Source: an uncultured Opitutia bacterium
GTDB taxonomy: Bacteria; Verrucomicrobiota; Verrucomicrobiia; Opitutales; Opitutaceae
Length of the DNA stretch: 6,867 bases
Direction: 5' to 3'
Assembly: GCA_903938935.1 (NCBI GenBank)
Contig: CAJAFD010000282.1
Location: 1-6,867 of the forward strand
The position numbers were made by a program, and so were the translations under genes. Below the pieces are notes generated by a model, which did not search any database, was not told the origin of the DNA, and saw nothing but the letters and a program-made list of their open reading frames with translations. Positions 1-6,867 of this stretch are shown piece by piece (the stretch's first letter is position 1; each line of letters begins with the position of its first letter).

Positions 1-77
1 AGCCCACGAGCCGCCACGGAAAAAACATTCATCGGGATCGAGCGTGCAGCAACGCGCCTCGTTGCCAAGACTCACTC

Positions 78-98
78 GGGCGTCATCCGCCGACGCCC
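78..98 (-). terminator. Stem-loop after the PVC-type gene, possible transcript end
   Basis: GGGCGTC and GACGCCC form a perfect 7-bp GC-rich stem around a 7-nt loop. The stem begins 10 nt past the stop codon of the minus-strand gene. No T-tract follows it on the minus strand, so it does not fit a classical intrinsic terminator. It could stabilise the 3' end or act with Rho. It may also be chance in high-GC DNA. Confidence 0.35.
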
Positions 99-108
99 AA
101 GTGAAACC

Positions 109-3100
109 TCACAGTCCGCCGTCGGGCGCGGCGGTACCGGTGGCGCCGCGGCGCGAACGCGTCTTCTGCGCCGCGAGGAACGCCACGACATCGCGCACCT
201 CGCGCGGCTGCAAAATACCGAGCATCGGCGGCATGATGGAAACCGGCGGGGTTTGCGTCACGATATCGGCGCGCGCGAGCGTGCGGTTGGTGCCGTCAAA
301 AAGCCGAACCCCGACCGACTGCGGCGTCTCGCGTGCGATCGTGCCCGCGACGACGGAACCGTCTTTAAGCGTCACACTCACCAGGCCGTAACCGGTGGCA
401 ATTTTGGCGTTGGGCACGAGTAACGATTCGAGGAGATAAGTGTGGTCACGCTGGCTGCCGATGGTGCTCAAGTTGGGACCGACTGCGCTGCCGCCGTTGG
501 CTTCGATGCCGTGGCAAGCGAGACAGTTGGCGTTAAGATTATTTTGGACGATTTCCCGGCCTGCGAGGACGTTACCACCGAGGAGCAACTCGCTCTGCGC
601 GACGCCGGCGGCAGACGCGGTGTAAGCTGCGACTTGCGCCGCGAGCTTAGGATTGGCCGTGGCGCGAGCGCGCGCGGCGTCGAGCACATCGAGTTTCAAA
701 TCGGGCGCGCAGGTGCCGGCGACCAAGGTGTCGGCGTACGTGAGCAGAATCGCATCGGCGGCCGGCGTGGCGGCTTGAGCGAGAAGCGCGAGCGCGTGTT
801 GTTTTTCGGGAAGCGTACGCGATTGCAGGACCGATGGCACCTCGGCGACGAGACGGTCGGGTTGAGCCGGTAAGAGCAATGCGAGCGCCGCACCGTGCAA
901 CGGCTCGGGCGAGGCCGCAGCGAGTGCGGTATTCAGGGCCGCAGCGAAAGCAGTTTCACCGCGCAGCGCGGGATCAGCGAGGAGGCGGAGGGCTTGAGCG
1001 CGGAGTTCGCCGGGCGCGGCCGTTTCCGCGACGATGGTGGCGATCTGCGCGGGGGCGGCCCGCAGCGCGTGCGCGATCATGATTTGGATCGCGAGGGTTT
1101 TGAGTTCCGGATCGGTCAACGCCAGGAGCGCGTCGAGTTTCGGCGTCAGGACGGCGGCGATGGGTTGCGGTTTAAACGTGCGCGCAAAGCCATCAACGAG
1201 ATCGAGAGGCTCGGGCGCGTTCCACATCCGCAAGCTCGCGAGTGCTTCTTCGCGGAGCAAGCGGTCGGCGCGCCCATCGAGGGCCAGCGCGAGCAAGCGG
1301 TCCGCGGCGGCGGGCGTACCGAGGCGGAGGTTGGCGTTGAGCGCACGACGCGCGATCACCTCGTTGGGCGAACGCGCGTCGATGAGCGCGGCGAGTTGGG
1401 GCAACGCAGCGGGAATGCCGCGTTCGTCGTGAATCGCACGGGCGGCTTCGGCGACGACGAGTGGATCGGCATCGTTTAAAAATTCGGCGACGAGCGGGGA
1501 AACGTGGCGACGGAGCGCGACGACGCTGACGAGGCGGATGTTTAAGGAAGGATCGTTTTTGCGCGCGGCGAGTTGGGCGGCCGTGGCGCAGCCGGTGAGG
1601 CCAATCACAGCGCCGTGCCGCAACACCGGCGCACCGGCATCGGCGGCGGCGAACGCGAAAAGCGCGTCCACGGCGGCGGGCTCGGCGTGTTTACCGAGGG
1701 CAATCGCGGCTTGGAGACGCACGCGCGGGGCGGTGTCCGTGAGCAACGGAATGAGGCGTTTGGCGTCGGGTTTCGCGCTCGCGGCGTCGCCGAGGATTTT
1801 CGCGGCCTGCGTGCGGATTTCCGCGTCGGCATCCGCGAGCAAGGGCCACGCAGCGGCGACGGGCGCGGCGGCGCGGCGGAGGAGTTGGCCGTAACCCCAC
1901 ACGGCGTGCACGCGAGCAAGGAGCGGCGCGGCGGCATCGCGGGCGACGGCGAGGAGCGCTTCGGCTTGGCCGCGTTTGGCGAGCTCGAGTTGGGCGCCTT
2001 GACGGACGCGTTGATCGCGGTGACCGAGAAGGGCGATGAGTTCCGCCGAAGCGGTTTTAGCGAAACCGGCAGAAAGCAAGAGACGCGTCTGGAGACGCTG
2101 GGCGTCTTTGGCGGTGGCGGGAGTTTCGACGCGCCAGACGGCGCCTTTGCCATCGAGCGGATAACCTCCGATCCAATCGGCCATGAATAGCGAGCCATCA
2201 GGGTGCCAAGCGAGGCCGATGCCCATGATGCCCTCGCTTAGGATGCGGGCGTCGACCATCTTGAAGGAAGCGCCGTCACGCTCAGCGCGGAAGGCGCGCA
2301 TTTTTCCGGAAGGAAATTCGTTGAGGATAAACAGGCCGCGCTGCGCGTCGCTGAGTGCGGTACCGGGGTCGCGTTTGAAACCGGCGGGCCCGTCGGAATA
2401 ATTGAGCAACGCGGGCAATAGGTAAGCGGCCTGACCGGGAAAATGTGGTTTCCAAAGGCCCTCGCGCATCCACGGGGCAGATTCCTTCATGTATTGATAA
2501 TTGCAGCGCCAACCGGTGTCGCTGCCCTCGACGATGTAGGCGAAGCGTTCGCGTTCGCCTTTCATGTCGGCGTCGTTGTCCACGACGAAGAGATCACCGA
2601 AATCGTCGAAGGCGGGCTCTTGGGGATTGCGCACGCCGTGGGCGTAGACCTCGAAGTTGGAACCGTCGGGCTCGATGCGGAGGATGGAGCCTTCGTTGGG
2701 ATAATAAAAGTGGCGGCCTTCCTTGGAGGTGACGTTGGCGCCCTTATCGCCGATGCTCCAATAAATGCGGCCGTCAGGACCGACCGTGAGCCCGTGCATG
2801 TCGTGGCCGGCATAGGCGATGTGGACGCCGAAGCCGTGCACGAGAATTTCGCGGATGTCGGCGACGCCGTCGTCGTCGGTGTCTTTGAAACGCCAAAGAT
2901 CGGGCGCGATGGTGGCGTAGACCCAGCCATCATGGTACATCACACCGGCGGCGATGCCGGTGACGGGCGTATTAAAACCCTCGGCGAAAACGGTCATCTT
3001 GTCGGCCACGCCATCGCCGTCGGTGTCGCGCATTTGATAGATGCGTTCGGTGGTCGTCGTGAGATCTTTCCAGTCAATGGAGCCGTCGCCGTTATTGTCC

Positions 3101-3447
3101 TTGAGCGAGCCACGCGGAGCGCGGACTTTGCCGGGCGCGAGGACGTCTTGGAAAAAAGCGAGTTTGGCGTCGACGCTGTTGAGCGCGACGTCGTTGGGGA
3201 TCCAGTCACGGTATTCGCGGATGTCGAGGTCGCCGACCTTGCGGCGGGTGGTCGAGGCCACATAAACGCGGCCTTGGGGATCGACCGCGCAGGCGACGGG
3301 ATCAGGGACATTGAGGGCACCCGACCATTTTTGGAGCACGAGCTCGTTTTTGCTGGGCGTAGTCTGCGCCGTGGCGAACGGAGCGACCAGGGCGACGATA
3401 AAACCGGCTACAACAAGCCGGGCGGAGGACGAAACGGATGGGAACAT
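109..3447 (-). CDS. PVC-type heme-binding CxxCH protein: exported dehydrogenase-like beta-propeller, HEAT repeats and cytochrome c domain
   Basis: Probably an exported redox enzyme that passes electrons from an unknown substrate, perhaps a sugar or alcohol, to a covalently bound heme c. The start is the ATG at 3447, because it directly precedes a signal peptide (hydrophobic residues about 12-25, cleavage after ATA near residue 27). A TTG at 3465 in the same frame would add six residues. Neither start has a clear Shine-Dalgarno. Residues about 35-440 form the propeller, with HDMHGL and GPDGRIYWSIGD (about 215-234) and RNPQ (273-276). Three Asp-rich loops at about 117, 141 and 189 look calcium-binding. 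Residues about 460-940 are Ala/Leu-rich HEAT-like helical repeats. The C-terminal domain has CLACH (C975, C978, H979), then GPNL and a NAKIATGYG stretch typical of the Pirellula/Verrucomicrobium heme domain. Met1072 or Met1075 in MPPM could be the distal heme ligand. The frame is intact. The substrate cannot be told from sequence. Confidence 0.93.
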   Translation of the reverse strand: MFPSVSSSARLVVAGFIVALVAPFATAQTTPSKNELVLQKWSGALNVPDPVACAVDPQGRVYVASTTRRKVGDLDIREYRDWIPNDVALNSVDAKLAFFQDVLAPGKVRAPRGSLKDNNGDGSIDWKDLTTTTERIYQMRDTDGDGVADKMTVFAEGFNTPVTGIAAGVMYHDGWVYATIAPDLWRFKDTDDDGVADIREILVHGFGVHIAYAGHDMHGLTVGPDGRIYWSIGDKGANVTSKEGRHFYYPNEGSILRIEPDGSNFEVYAHGVRNPQEPAFDDFGDLFVVDNDADMKGERERFAYIVEGSDTGWRCNYQYMKESAPWMREGLWKPHFPGQAAYLLPALLNYSDGPAGFKRDPGTALSDAQRGLFILNEFPSGKMRAFRAERDGASFKMVDARILSEGIMGIGLAWHPDGSLFMADWIGGYPLDGKGAVWRVETPATAKDAQRLQTRLLLSAGFAKTASAELIALLGHRDQRVRQGAQLELAKRGQAEALLAVARDAAAPLLARVHAVWGYGQLLRRAAAPVAAAWPLLADADAEIRTQAAKILGDAASAKPDAKRLIPLLTDTAPRVRLQAAIALGKHAEPAAVDALFAFAAADAGAPVLRHGAVIGLTGCATAAQLAARKNDPSLNIRLVSVVALRRHVSPLVAEFLNDADPLVVAEAARAIHDERGIPAALPQLAALIDARSPNEVIARRALNANLRLGTPAAADRLLALALDGRADRLLREEALASLRMWNAPEPLDLVDGFARTFKPQPIAAVLTPKLDALLALTDPELKTLAIQIMIAHALRAAPAQIATIVAETAAPGELRAQALRLLADPALRGETAFAAALNTALAAASPEPLHGAALALLLPAQPDRLVAEVPSVLQSRTLPEKQHALALLAQAATPAADAILLTYADTLVAGTCAPDLKLDVLDAARARATANPKLAAQVAAYTASAAGVAQSELLLGGNVLAGREIVQNNLNANCLACHGIEANGGSAVGPNLSTIGSQRDHTYLLESLLVPNAKIATGYGLVSVTLKDGSVVAGTIARETPQSVGVRLFDGTNRTLARADIVTQTPPVSIMPPMLGILQPREVRDVVAFLAAQKTRSRRGATGTAAPDGGL

Positions 3448-3520
3448 AGGGCGACGGGGTCTCAAAAATGAGCAATCAGCACGCCCGCGAGGCGAGAGGA
3501 TTCAAACCCTGAACCCAAAA

Positions 3521-4507
3521 TTATTCCGCGTATAAGCGGGCGAGCGCCGCAGCGGTCTTGCGCACACTCGCGCGCAACTCCGCCGGCCCGACCACCTCGG
3601 CCGCCGCGCCCCAACCGAGCACCCATTGCTCGACCTCCACCAAAGCCCCGAGGTGCAACCGCAATTCCAGCCGGCCGCCGGCCAGCTCACGCATCTCCTG
3701 CGATTCGTGCCACTCGCGTTCGCGCACCCGCTCGGCCACGCTGGCGTCGAAACGGATCACCACGCGGTGATCACCGTCACCGCCCAATACACCGAGCGCG
3801 CTCGCAAAAAATTTCTCCGGCGAAAAATCCTCCGGACGCATAAACGTCGCCCCGCCACCCACGACGTCACCGATGCGCGGTAAGGCAAACGTCCGCAACG
3901 CATCCCGCTCCACGTCGTGACCGACCAGGTACCAGGAATTTTCGCGGTTCGCCAAATGATAGGGCCGCACGTGACGCGGCGCAGATTGCGTCTCGCCGGG
4001 CTTGCGGTAGTTGAACGTCACTTCCTCGTGCCGCAGCACCGCCGCGCTCAGGGCATTGAAGACCGCGAGGTCGGTCTTCCCCAGCCCGATGTTTTTAAAC
4101 GACACCGCGCGCAATTCATCCGCCGGCGAAAACGAAATCTTGTCGCGCAGACCACCCGCGAGTTTGCCGAAAGCCACCTCGAGTTGCCGGTGAAACGGCG
4201 TGCCGCGGTACTGCTCCAACGCCCGCTGCGCCACGAGCAACGCGAGGAGTTCGCCCTCGGTCACGTTCACCGTCGGAAACGCGTTCACCTGCGTCGTGTA
4301 GCGGTACGCCTGGATCCCCGCGTCAAATTCGATGGGCAACTCCAACCGATCCCGCATGAACGCGATGTCGCGCACCACCGTCTTCCGCGAAACCTCCAGC
4401 GCATGCATGAGCATCGTGCAGTTCACGAGCGCCCCGCGACGGAGTTCCTCGTGGATGCGCAGCATCCGCTCGAGCGGAGGTCGGGACTGTTGCGCGCGTG
4501 AGTTCAT
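3521..4507 (-). CDS. WYL-domain transcriptional regulator with N-terminal helix-turn-helix
   Basis: A cytoplasmic DNA-binding regulator of the HTH-WYL type. Residues about 11-60 form the winged helix-turn-helix, with the recognition-helix stretch VSRKTVVRDIAFMRD at 39-53. The WYL domain spans about 145-215, with the signature W192-Y193-L194 in NSWYLVGHD and the following FALPRI (207-212). Residues about 246-326 match the C-terminal WCX extension. A length of 328 residues is typical. The ATG at 4507 places the HTH normally, but no strong Shine-Dalgarno is visible. WYL domains sense ligands such as nucleic acids or nucleotides in several characterised regulators; the ligand here is unknown. The gene is divergent from the unknown gene at 4674 and lies 73 nt upstream of the dehydrogenase-like gene on the same strand. 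It could share a transcript with the latter or regulate either neighbour. Some WYL regulators control phage-defence genes, but no defence gene is visible here. Confidence 0.95.
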   Translation of the reverse strand: MNSRAQQSRPPLERMLRIHEELRRGALVNCTMLMHALEVSRKTVVRDIAFMRDRLELPIEFDAGIQAYRYTTQVNAFPTVNVTEGELLALLVAQRALEQYRGTPFHRQLEVAFGKLAGGLRDKISFSPADELRAVSFKNIGLGKTDLAVFNALSAAVLRHEEVTFNYRKPGETQSAPRHVRPYHLANRENSWYLVGHDVERDALRTFALPRIGDVVGGGATFMRPEDFSPEKFFASALGVLGGDGDHRVVIRFDASVAERVREREWHESQEMRELAGGRLELRLHLGALVEVEQWVLGWGAAAEVVGPAELRASVRKTAAALARLYAE

Positions 4508-4673
4508 GATTTCGTGGCCAGAGCCACCCCTACGAATCAGTCCGCCCGCCGTCAGGGCAACGCCAGAATTATGACGAGGCGCCCTTCGCGCAAAAAATTA
4601 GGCCCAAAAAATAATTTAAACATTTTGATAGCTGGGCCAGCCAATGTCCCACCCCACCCGGTAGGATGCGCTC
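4508..4673. promoter_or_regulatory. Divergent intergenic region between the WYL regulator and the hypothetical gene
   Basis: This 166-nt gap must hold the start signals of the WYL regulator (minus) and the unknown gene (plus). Its middle, about 4588-4630, is strikingly A/T-rich against a GC-rich background. The 8-mer CAAAAAAT occurs exactly at 4591-4598 and 4605-4612, 14 bp apart. GGCCCA (4601-4606) pairs with TGGGCC (4633-4638), and GCTGG-G-CCAGC (4631-4641) is a small palindrome. I cannot assign a confident -35/-10 pair on either strand. A promoter and an autoregulatory operator are expected here from the gene arrangement, but the exact sites are inference. Confidence 0.5.
4663..4666 (+). 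promoter_or_regulatory. Ribosome binding site of the hypothetical gene
   Basis: AGGA lies 7 nt before the ATG at 4674. This supports that start over the internal GTG near codon 27, which has no purine-rich site in front of it. Confidence 0.6.
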
Positions 4674-5357
4674 ATGAACTTAATCAATTCCCCACGCTCC
4701 TCCGCCCGCTCCGCTTCCTCCGCCCCCACGATCACCCGCCGCGCCCGCAACGTGAAATGCTACGTGCCCCTCGCGCTGACTTGGTCGCACAGCGGCGTCC
4801 TCCACCGCGTGACGCACTGGCCCGACGTCCAATTTGAACGTCTCTACGGCACCGAGTGGATCGCGATCACACCGAGCGCCGAAGCCCTCGCCACCGCCGC
4901 CAAGACCCTCACGACCGCCGACTGGCAACCTTACCTGGAATTCGTCCCCGCCGCCGTGTGCGAATTCATGGCGCCGTTTGCTTTCTCGCGCCTTGAAGCC
5001 CTCCAAGTCGCCGCCCGTTGCCCTGCGCTCATCACCGACCTCGCCGAGACACCCGCGTTGACGGCCTTTGTCTCCGCCCACGTCGAGCTCCGGGGCTCCC
5101 CTGCCCCCCGCTGGACCGAGATCAACGCCATCCACGAGCGCAACGGCATCTTTGGCGTCCTCGAATGGCTCGGCCTCCCCGCCTCGCGTCAGACCCTCGC
5201 GATCCTGCGCAACGTCGTGCAGCCCAACCTCCCCCGTCGCTTCCTCGAACCGCTCCGCAGCATGCTCTGGGAACCCAAAGCCCTCACAACGCTCCAGAAA
5301 ACTCCCGCCCTCACCGACCGCCAACTCTCCCACTACATCCACGCGCTCGCGGCGTGA
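4674..5357 (+). CDS. Hypothetical protein, 227 aa, family not recognised
   Basis: I do not recognise this protein. The start ATG at 4674 has an AGGA Shine-Dalgarno 7 nt upstream, which is the best ribosome binding site in the window. The first 25 or so residues are Ser/Arg/Ala-rich and look disordered. The likely folded core begins near residue 27 (VKCYVPLALTW) and runs through a Trp-rich stretch (W37, W49, W62, W84). A helical half follows, with three Cys in total (C29, C96, C116), and a C-terminal section rich in Leu, Arg and Pro (about 155-205, including WLGLPASRQTLAILR). No signal peptide or membrane segment is seen, so it is probably cytoplasmic. I see no catalytic motif. It is divergent from the WYL regulator, which makes it a possible target of that regulator; this is inference. 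Conservation of base composition, the good ribosome binding site and an ordinary amino-acid mix support a real gene. Confidence 0.8.
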   Translation: MNLINSPRSSARSASSAPTITRRARNVKCYVPLALTWSHSGVLHRVTHWPDVQFERLYGTEWIAITPSAEALATAAKTLTTADWQPYLEFVPAAVCEFMAPFAFSRLEALQVAARCPALITDLAETPALTAFVSAHVELRGSPAPRWTEINAIHERNGIFGVLEWLGLPASRQTLAILRNVVQPNLPRRFLEPLRSMLWEPKALTTLQKTPALTDRQLSHYIHALAA

Positions 5358-5389
5358 GAATTTGCGAATCAAGGATATTGCTCTCAACA

Positions 5390-5407
5390 GCTGAATCTAA
5401 ACTCAGC
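5390..5407. repeat. Small inverted repeat in the gap before the OppA-like gene
   Basis: GCTGA and TCAGC flank an 8-nt spacer in the 103-nt gap between the hypothetical gene and the OppA-like gene. A second weak stem follows at 5413-5429 (GCAGAA with TTTTGC, including one G-T pair). Neither has a clean T-tract, so a terminator call is not justified. The gap presumably also carries the promoter of the OppA-like gene, which I cannot pinpoint. Confidence 0.25.
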
Positions 5408-5460
5408 AAAGCGCAGAAAACCCTTTTGCCAGCGAGCGCGGGCGGCTGTTGTGTGCGTGG

Positions 5461-6867
5461 ATGCGACTGCGCCTGTCCGTCTATTTATTTTTCTGCGCCG
5501 GAATTTTTCTCGTCGGCTGCGGTCCACGCGAGACGCGCGTTACGGCGGGCAACCGTGATGGCATCCTCCACCTCGGCAACGGCGCCGAACCCCAAGACCT
5601 AGATCCGCAGCTCATCAGCGCCAGCACCGACCAAAACCTCGCCGTCGCGCTTTTCGAGGGGCTCACGACGCTCGACGAGAAAACCTCCCAGCCCATCCCC
5701 GGCGTCGCCGAGCGCTGGGAAGTGTCGCCCGACGGTCTCACGTGGACGTTCCACCTGCGCGCCACCGCGCGTTGGTCCGATGGCTCGCCGCTCACCGCCG
5801 ATGATTTCGTGCAATCGTGGCGCCGCATTCTTGCCCCCGCACTCGGCGCCGAAAATGCGTACCTGCTTTATCCGATCAAATCCGCCGCCGCGCTCAACGA
5901 CGGTTCACTCAAAGACCCCGCCGCGCTCGGCGTCGCCGCGCCCGACGCCCGCACGCTCGTCGTCACGCTTGAGCGGCCCACGCCGTATTTCCCGACCCTC
6001 ACCGCGCTCACCGCGCTTTTTCCGATCAACCCCCGCGTGCTCGCTACATTTTCCGCGCTCAAGCAACGCGGCACCGCTTGGACGCTCCCGCCCAACCTCG
6101 TCGGCAACGGCCCGTTTCTCCTCCGCGAGTGGACGCCTAACGCGCGCCTCATCGTCGAAAAAAATCCGCACTACTGGAACGCCGCTCACGTCGCCCTCCG
6201 GCAGATCGTTTTTTATCCCATCGAAAATCCCGGCGTCGAAGAACGTGATTTCCGCGCCGGCCAACTCCACGCCACTTACGAATTACCCCTCTCGAAAGTG
6301 GAAACTTATCGCCGCGAATCACCCTCGCAGCTGCGCATCGAGCCCTACCTCGAAACGTTTTTTCTCCGCTTCAACGTCGCCAAACCTCCGCTCGACCGCC
6401 GCGACGTCCGCGCCGCCCTCGCCCGCGCGCTTGATCGTGAGTCGATCACGCGCAACTTGCTTTCGGGCACGCGCGTGCCGGCACACCACTTCACGCCGCC
6501 CGACTGCGCGGGCTACACCGCGCGCGCCACGATTCCCGACGACTTCGCCGAAGGCCGTCGTCTCCTCGCCGCCGCCGGTTTTCCGGGCGGACGCGGTTTC
6601 CCGAAACTCGAACTCCAGATCCGCAACGACGAACTCCACGCCAAAGTCGCCGAGGCCATCCAAGCAATGTGGAAACGCGAACTCGGCATTGATATCGCCC
6701 TCGTCCAGCTCGAACAAAAAACGTGGCTGCAAAACCAGCAGAGTAAAAATTACACGATCACCACATCGCGCTGGGTCGGTGATTTTGTCGATCCCGTGAC
6801 TTACCTCGAAGTGCACCAAACCGGAGGCGGCTACAATTTCAACGGCTGGAGCGACGCGCGCTATGAT
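5461..6867 (+). CDS. Family 5 extracellular solute-binding lipoprotein (OppA-like peptide-binding protein), cut by the window end
   Basis: Membrane-anchored binding protein of a peptide ABC importer, which captures oligopeptides outside the cytoplasmic membrane and delivers them to the permease. The frame is open from ATG 5461 to the last base (469 codons, no stop), so the C-terminus is missing. Family members are about 530-550 residues, so perhaps 60-80 are lost. A lipoprotein signal peptide is clear: hydrophobic residues 5-19 and lipobox LVGC with C20. An in-frame TAA at 5398 limits alternative starts. The first lobe carries PDGLTWTFHLR (90-100) and WSDGSPLTADDFVQSW (105-120). VGNGPF (214-219), EKNPHYWN (233-240), YELPL (273-277) and DVRAALARALDRESI (315-329) follow the OppA pattern closely. 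SRWVGDFVDPVTYLE (436-450) and GWSDARYD near the end match the second half of the family. No Shine-Dalgarno is evident. No permease or ATPase gene lies in the window; they could lie downstream. Peptide specificity is inferred from resemblance to OppA. Confidence 0.93.
   Translation, partial: MRLRLSVYLFFCAGIFLVGCGPRETRVTAGNRDGILHLGNGAEPQDLDPQLISASTDQNLAVALFEGLTTLDEKTSQPIPGVAERWEVSPDGLTWTFHLRATARWSDGSPLTADDFVQSWRRILAPALGAENAYLLYPIKSAAALNDGSLKDPAALGVAAPDARTLVVTLERPTPYFPTLTALTALFPINPRVLATFSALKQRGTAWTLPPNLVGNGPFLLREWTPNARLIVEKNPHYWNAAHVALRQIVFYPIENPGVEERDFRAGQLHATYELPLSKVETYRRESPSQLRIEPYLETFFLRFNVAKPPLDRRDVRAALARALDRESITRNLLSGTRVPAHHFTPPDCAGYTARATIPDDFAEGRRLLAAAGFPGGRGFPKLELQIRNDELHAKVAEAIQAMWKRELGIDIALVQLEQKTWLQNQQSKNYTITTSRWVGDFVDPVTYLEVHQTGGGYNFNGWSDARYD

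Noticed and set aside
1..33. Possible start of a further minus-strand gene (ATG at 33 or 29)
   Set aside because: Only about ten codons fit before the window edge, with no ribosome binding site, so it cannot be judged.
2443..3471. 342-codon plus-strand open frame opposite the PVC-type gene
   Set aside because: It is antisense to well-supported propeller coding sequence and shows no independent motif or ribosome binding site.
3491..3520. tRNA T-arm-like stretch on the minus strand (GGTTTGAATCC), possible tRNA 3' end or attachment site
   Set aside because: Only about 11 bases resemble the T-loop. The T-stem has mismatches, no acceptor or CCA end is present, and the bases just upstream are the end of the WYL coding sequence.
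3521..5357. Phage-defence locus built on the WYL regulator
   Set aside because: WYL regulators do control some defence systems, but the neighbours show no nuclease, helicase, methylase, cyclase or membrane effector.
4680..5387. 235-codon minus-strand open frame opposite the hypothetical gene
   Set aside because: It is Gly/Glu/Arg-rich, the usual look of an antisense high-GC frame. The plus-strand frame has a ribosome binding site and a more protein-like composition, though this is the least certain of the shadow calls.
5780..6799. 339-codon plus-strand open frame rich in Ser, Arg and Pro
   Set aside because: It is a shadow of the OppA-like gene in another frame. Its composition is typical of out-of-frame high-GC DNA, while the frame starting at 5461 has clear family motifs.

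Overview
The window is high-GC DNA with no sign of mobile elements, RNA genes or CRISPR. It most likely comes from the Verrucomicrobiota, plausibly the Opitutaceae. The strongest taxonomic pointer is the large left-hand gene. It has the architecture of the PVC-type heme-binding CxxCH proteins, which are greatly expanded in Verrucomicrobiota and Planctomycetota: a dehydrogenase-like beta-propeller, then HEAT repeats, then a Pirellula/Verrucomicrobium-type cytochrome c domain. The placement is inferred from family knowledge; no search was run.

Layout. (1) Positions 1-108 are a short flank with a perfect 7-bp stem-loop just past the stop of the first gene. (2) Positions 109-3447, minus strand, encode a 1112-residue exported PVC-type heme-binding dehydrogenase-like protein. 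(3) Positions 3521-4507, minus strand, encode a 328-residue WYL-domain transcriptional regulator, 73 nt upstream of gene 1 and in the same direction. (4) Positions 4508-4673 are a divergent intergenic region with an A/T-rich island, repeated A-tracts and small inverted repeats. (5) Positions 4674-5357, plus strand, encode a 227-residue protein I do not recognise, with a good ribosome binding site. (6) Positions 5358-5460 are a 103-nt gap. (7) From 5461 to the right edge, plus strand, lies a family 5 (OppA-like) peptide-binding lipoprotein that is still open at the window end.

Working together. The WYL regulator shares its upstream region with the unknown gene and lies just ahead of the dehydrogenase-like gene. 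It could therefore regulate itself, the unknown gene, or the gene downstream of it. The dehydrogenase-like protein and the peptide-binding lipoprotein both work outside the cytoplasmic membrane, one in redox chemistry and the other in peptide uptake. Nothing in the sequence ties the two into one pathway.

I found no convincing evidence of an undescribed multi-gene system. The items most worth a second look are the unrecognised 227-residue protein divergent from the WYL regulator, the possible glucose/sorbosone-dehydrogenase-like active-site histidine in the propeller, and the A-tract repeats between the divergent genes.
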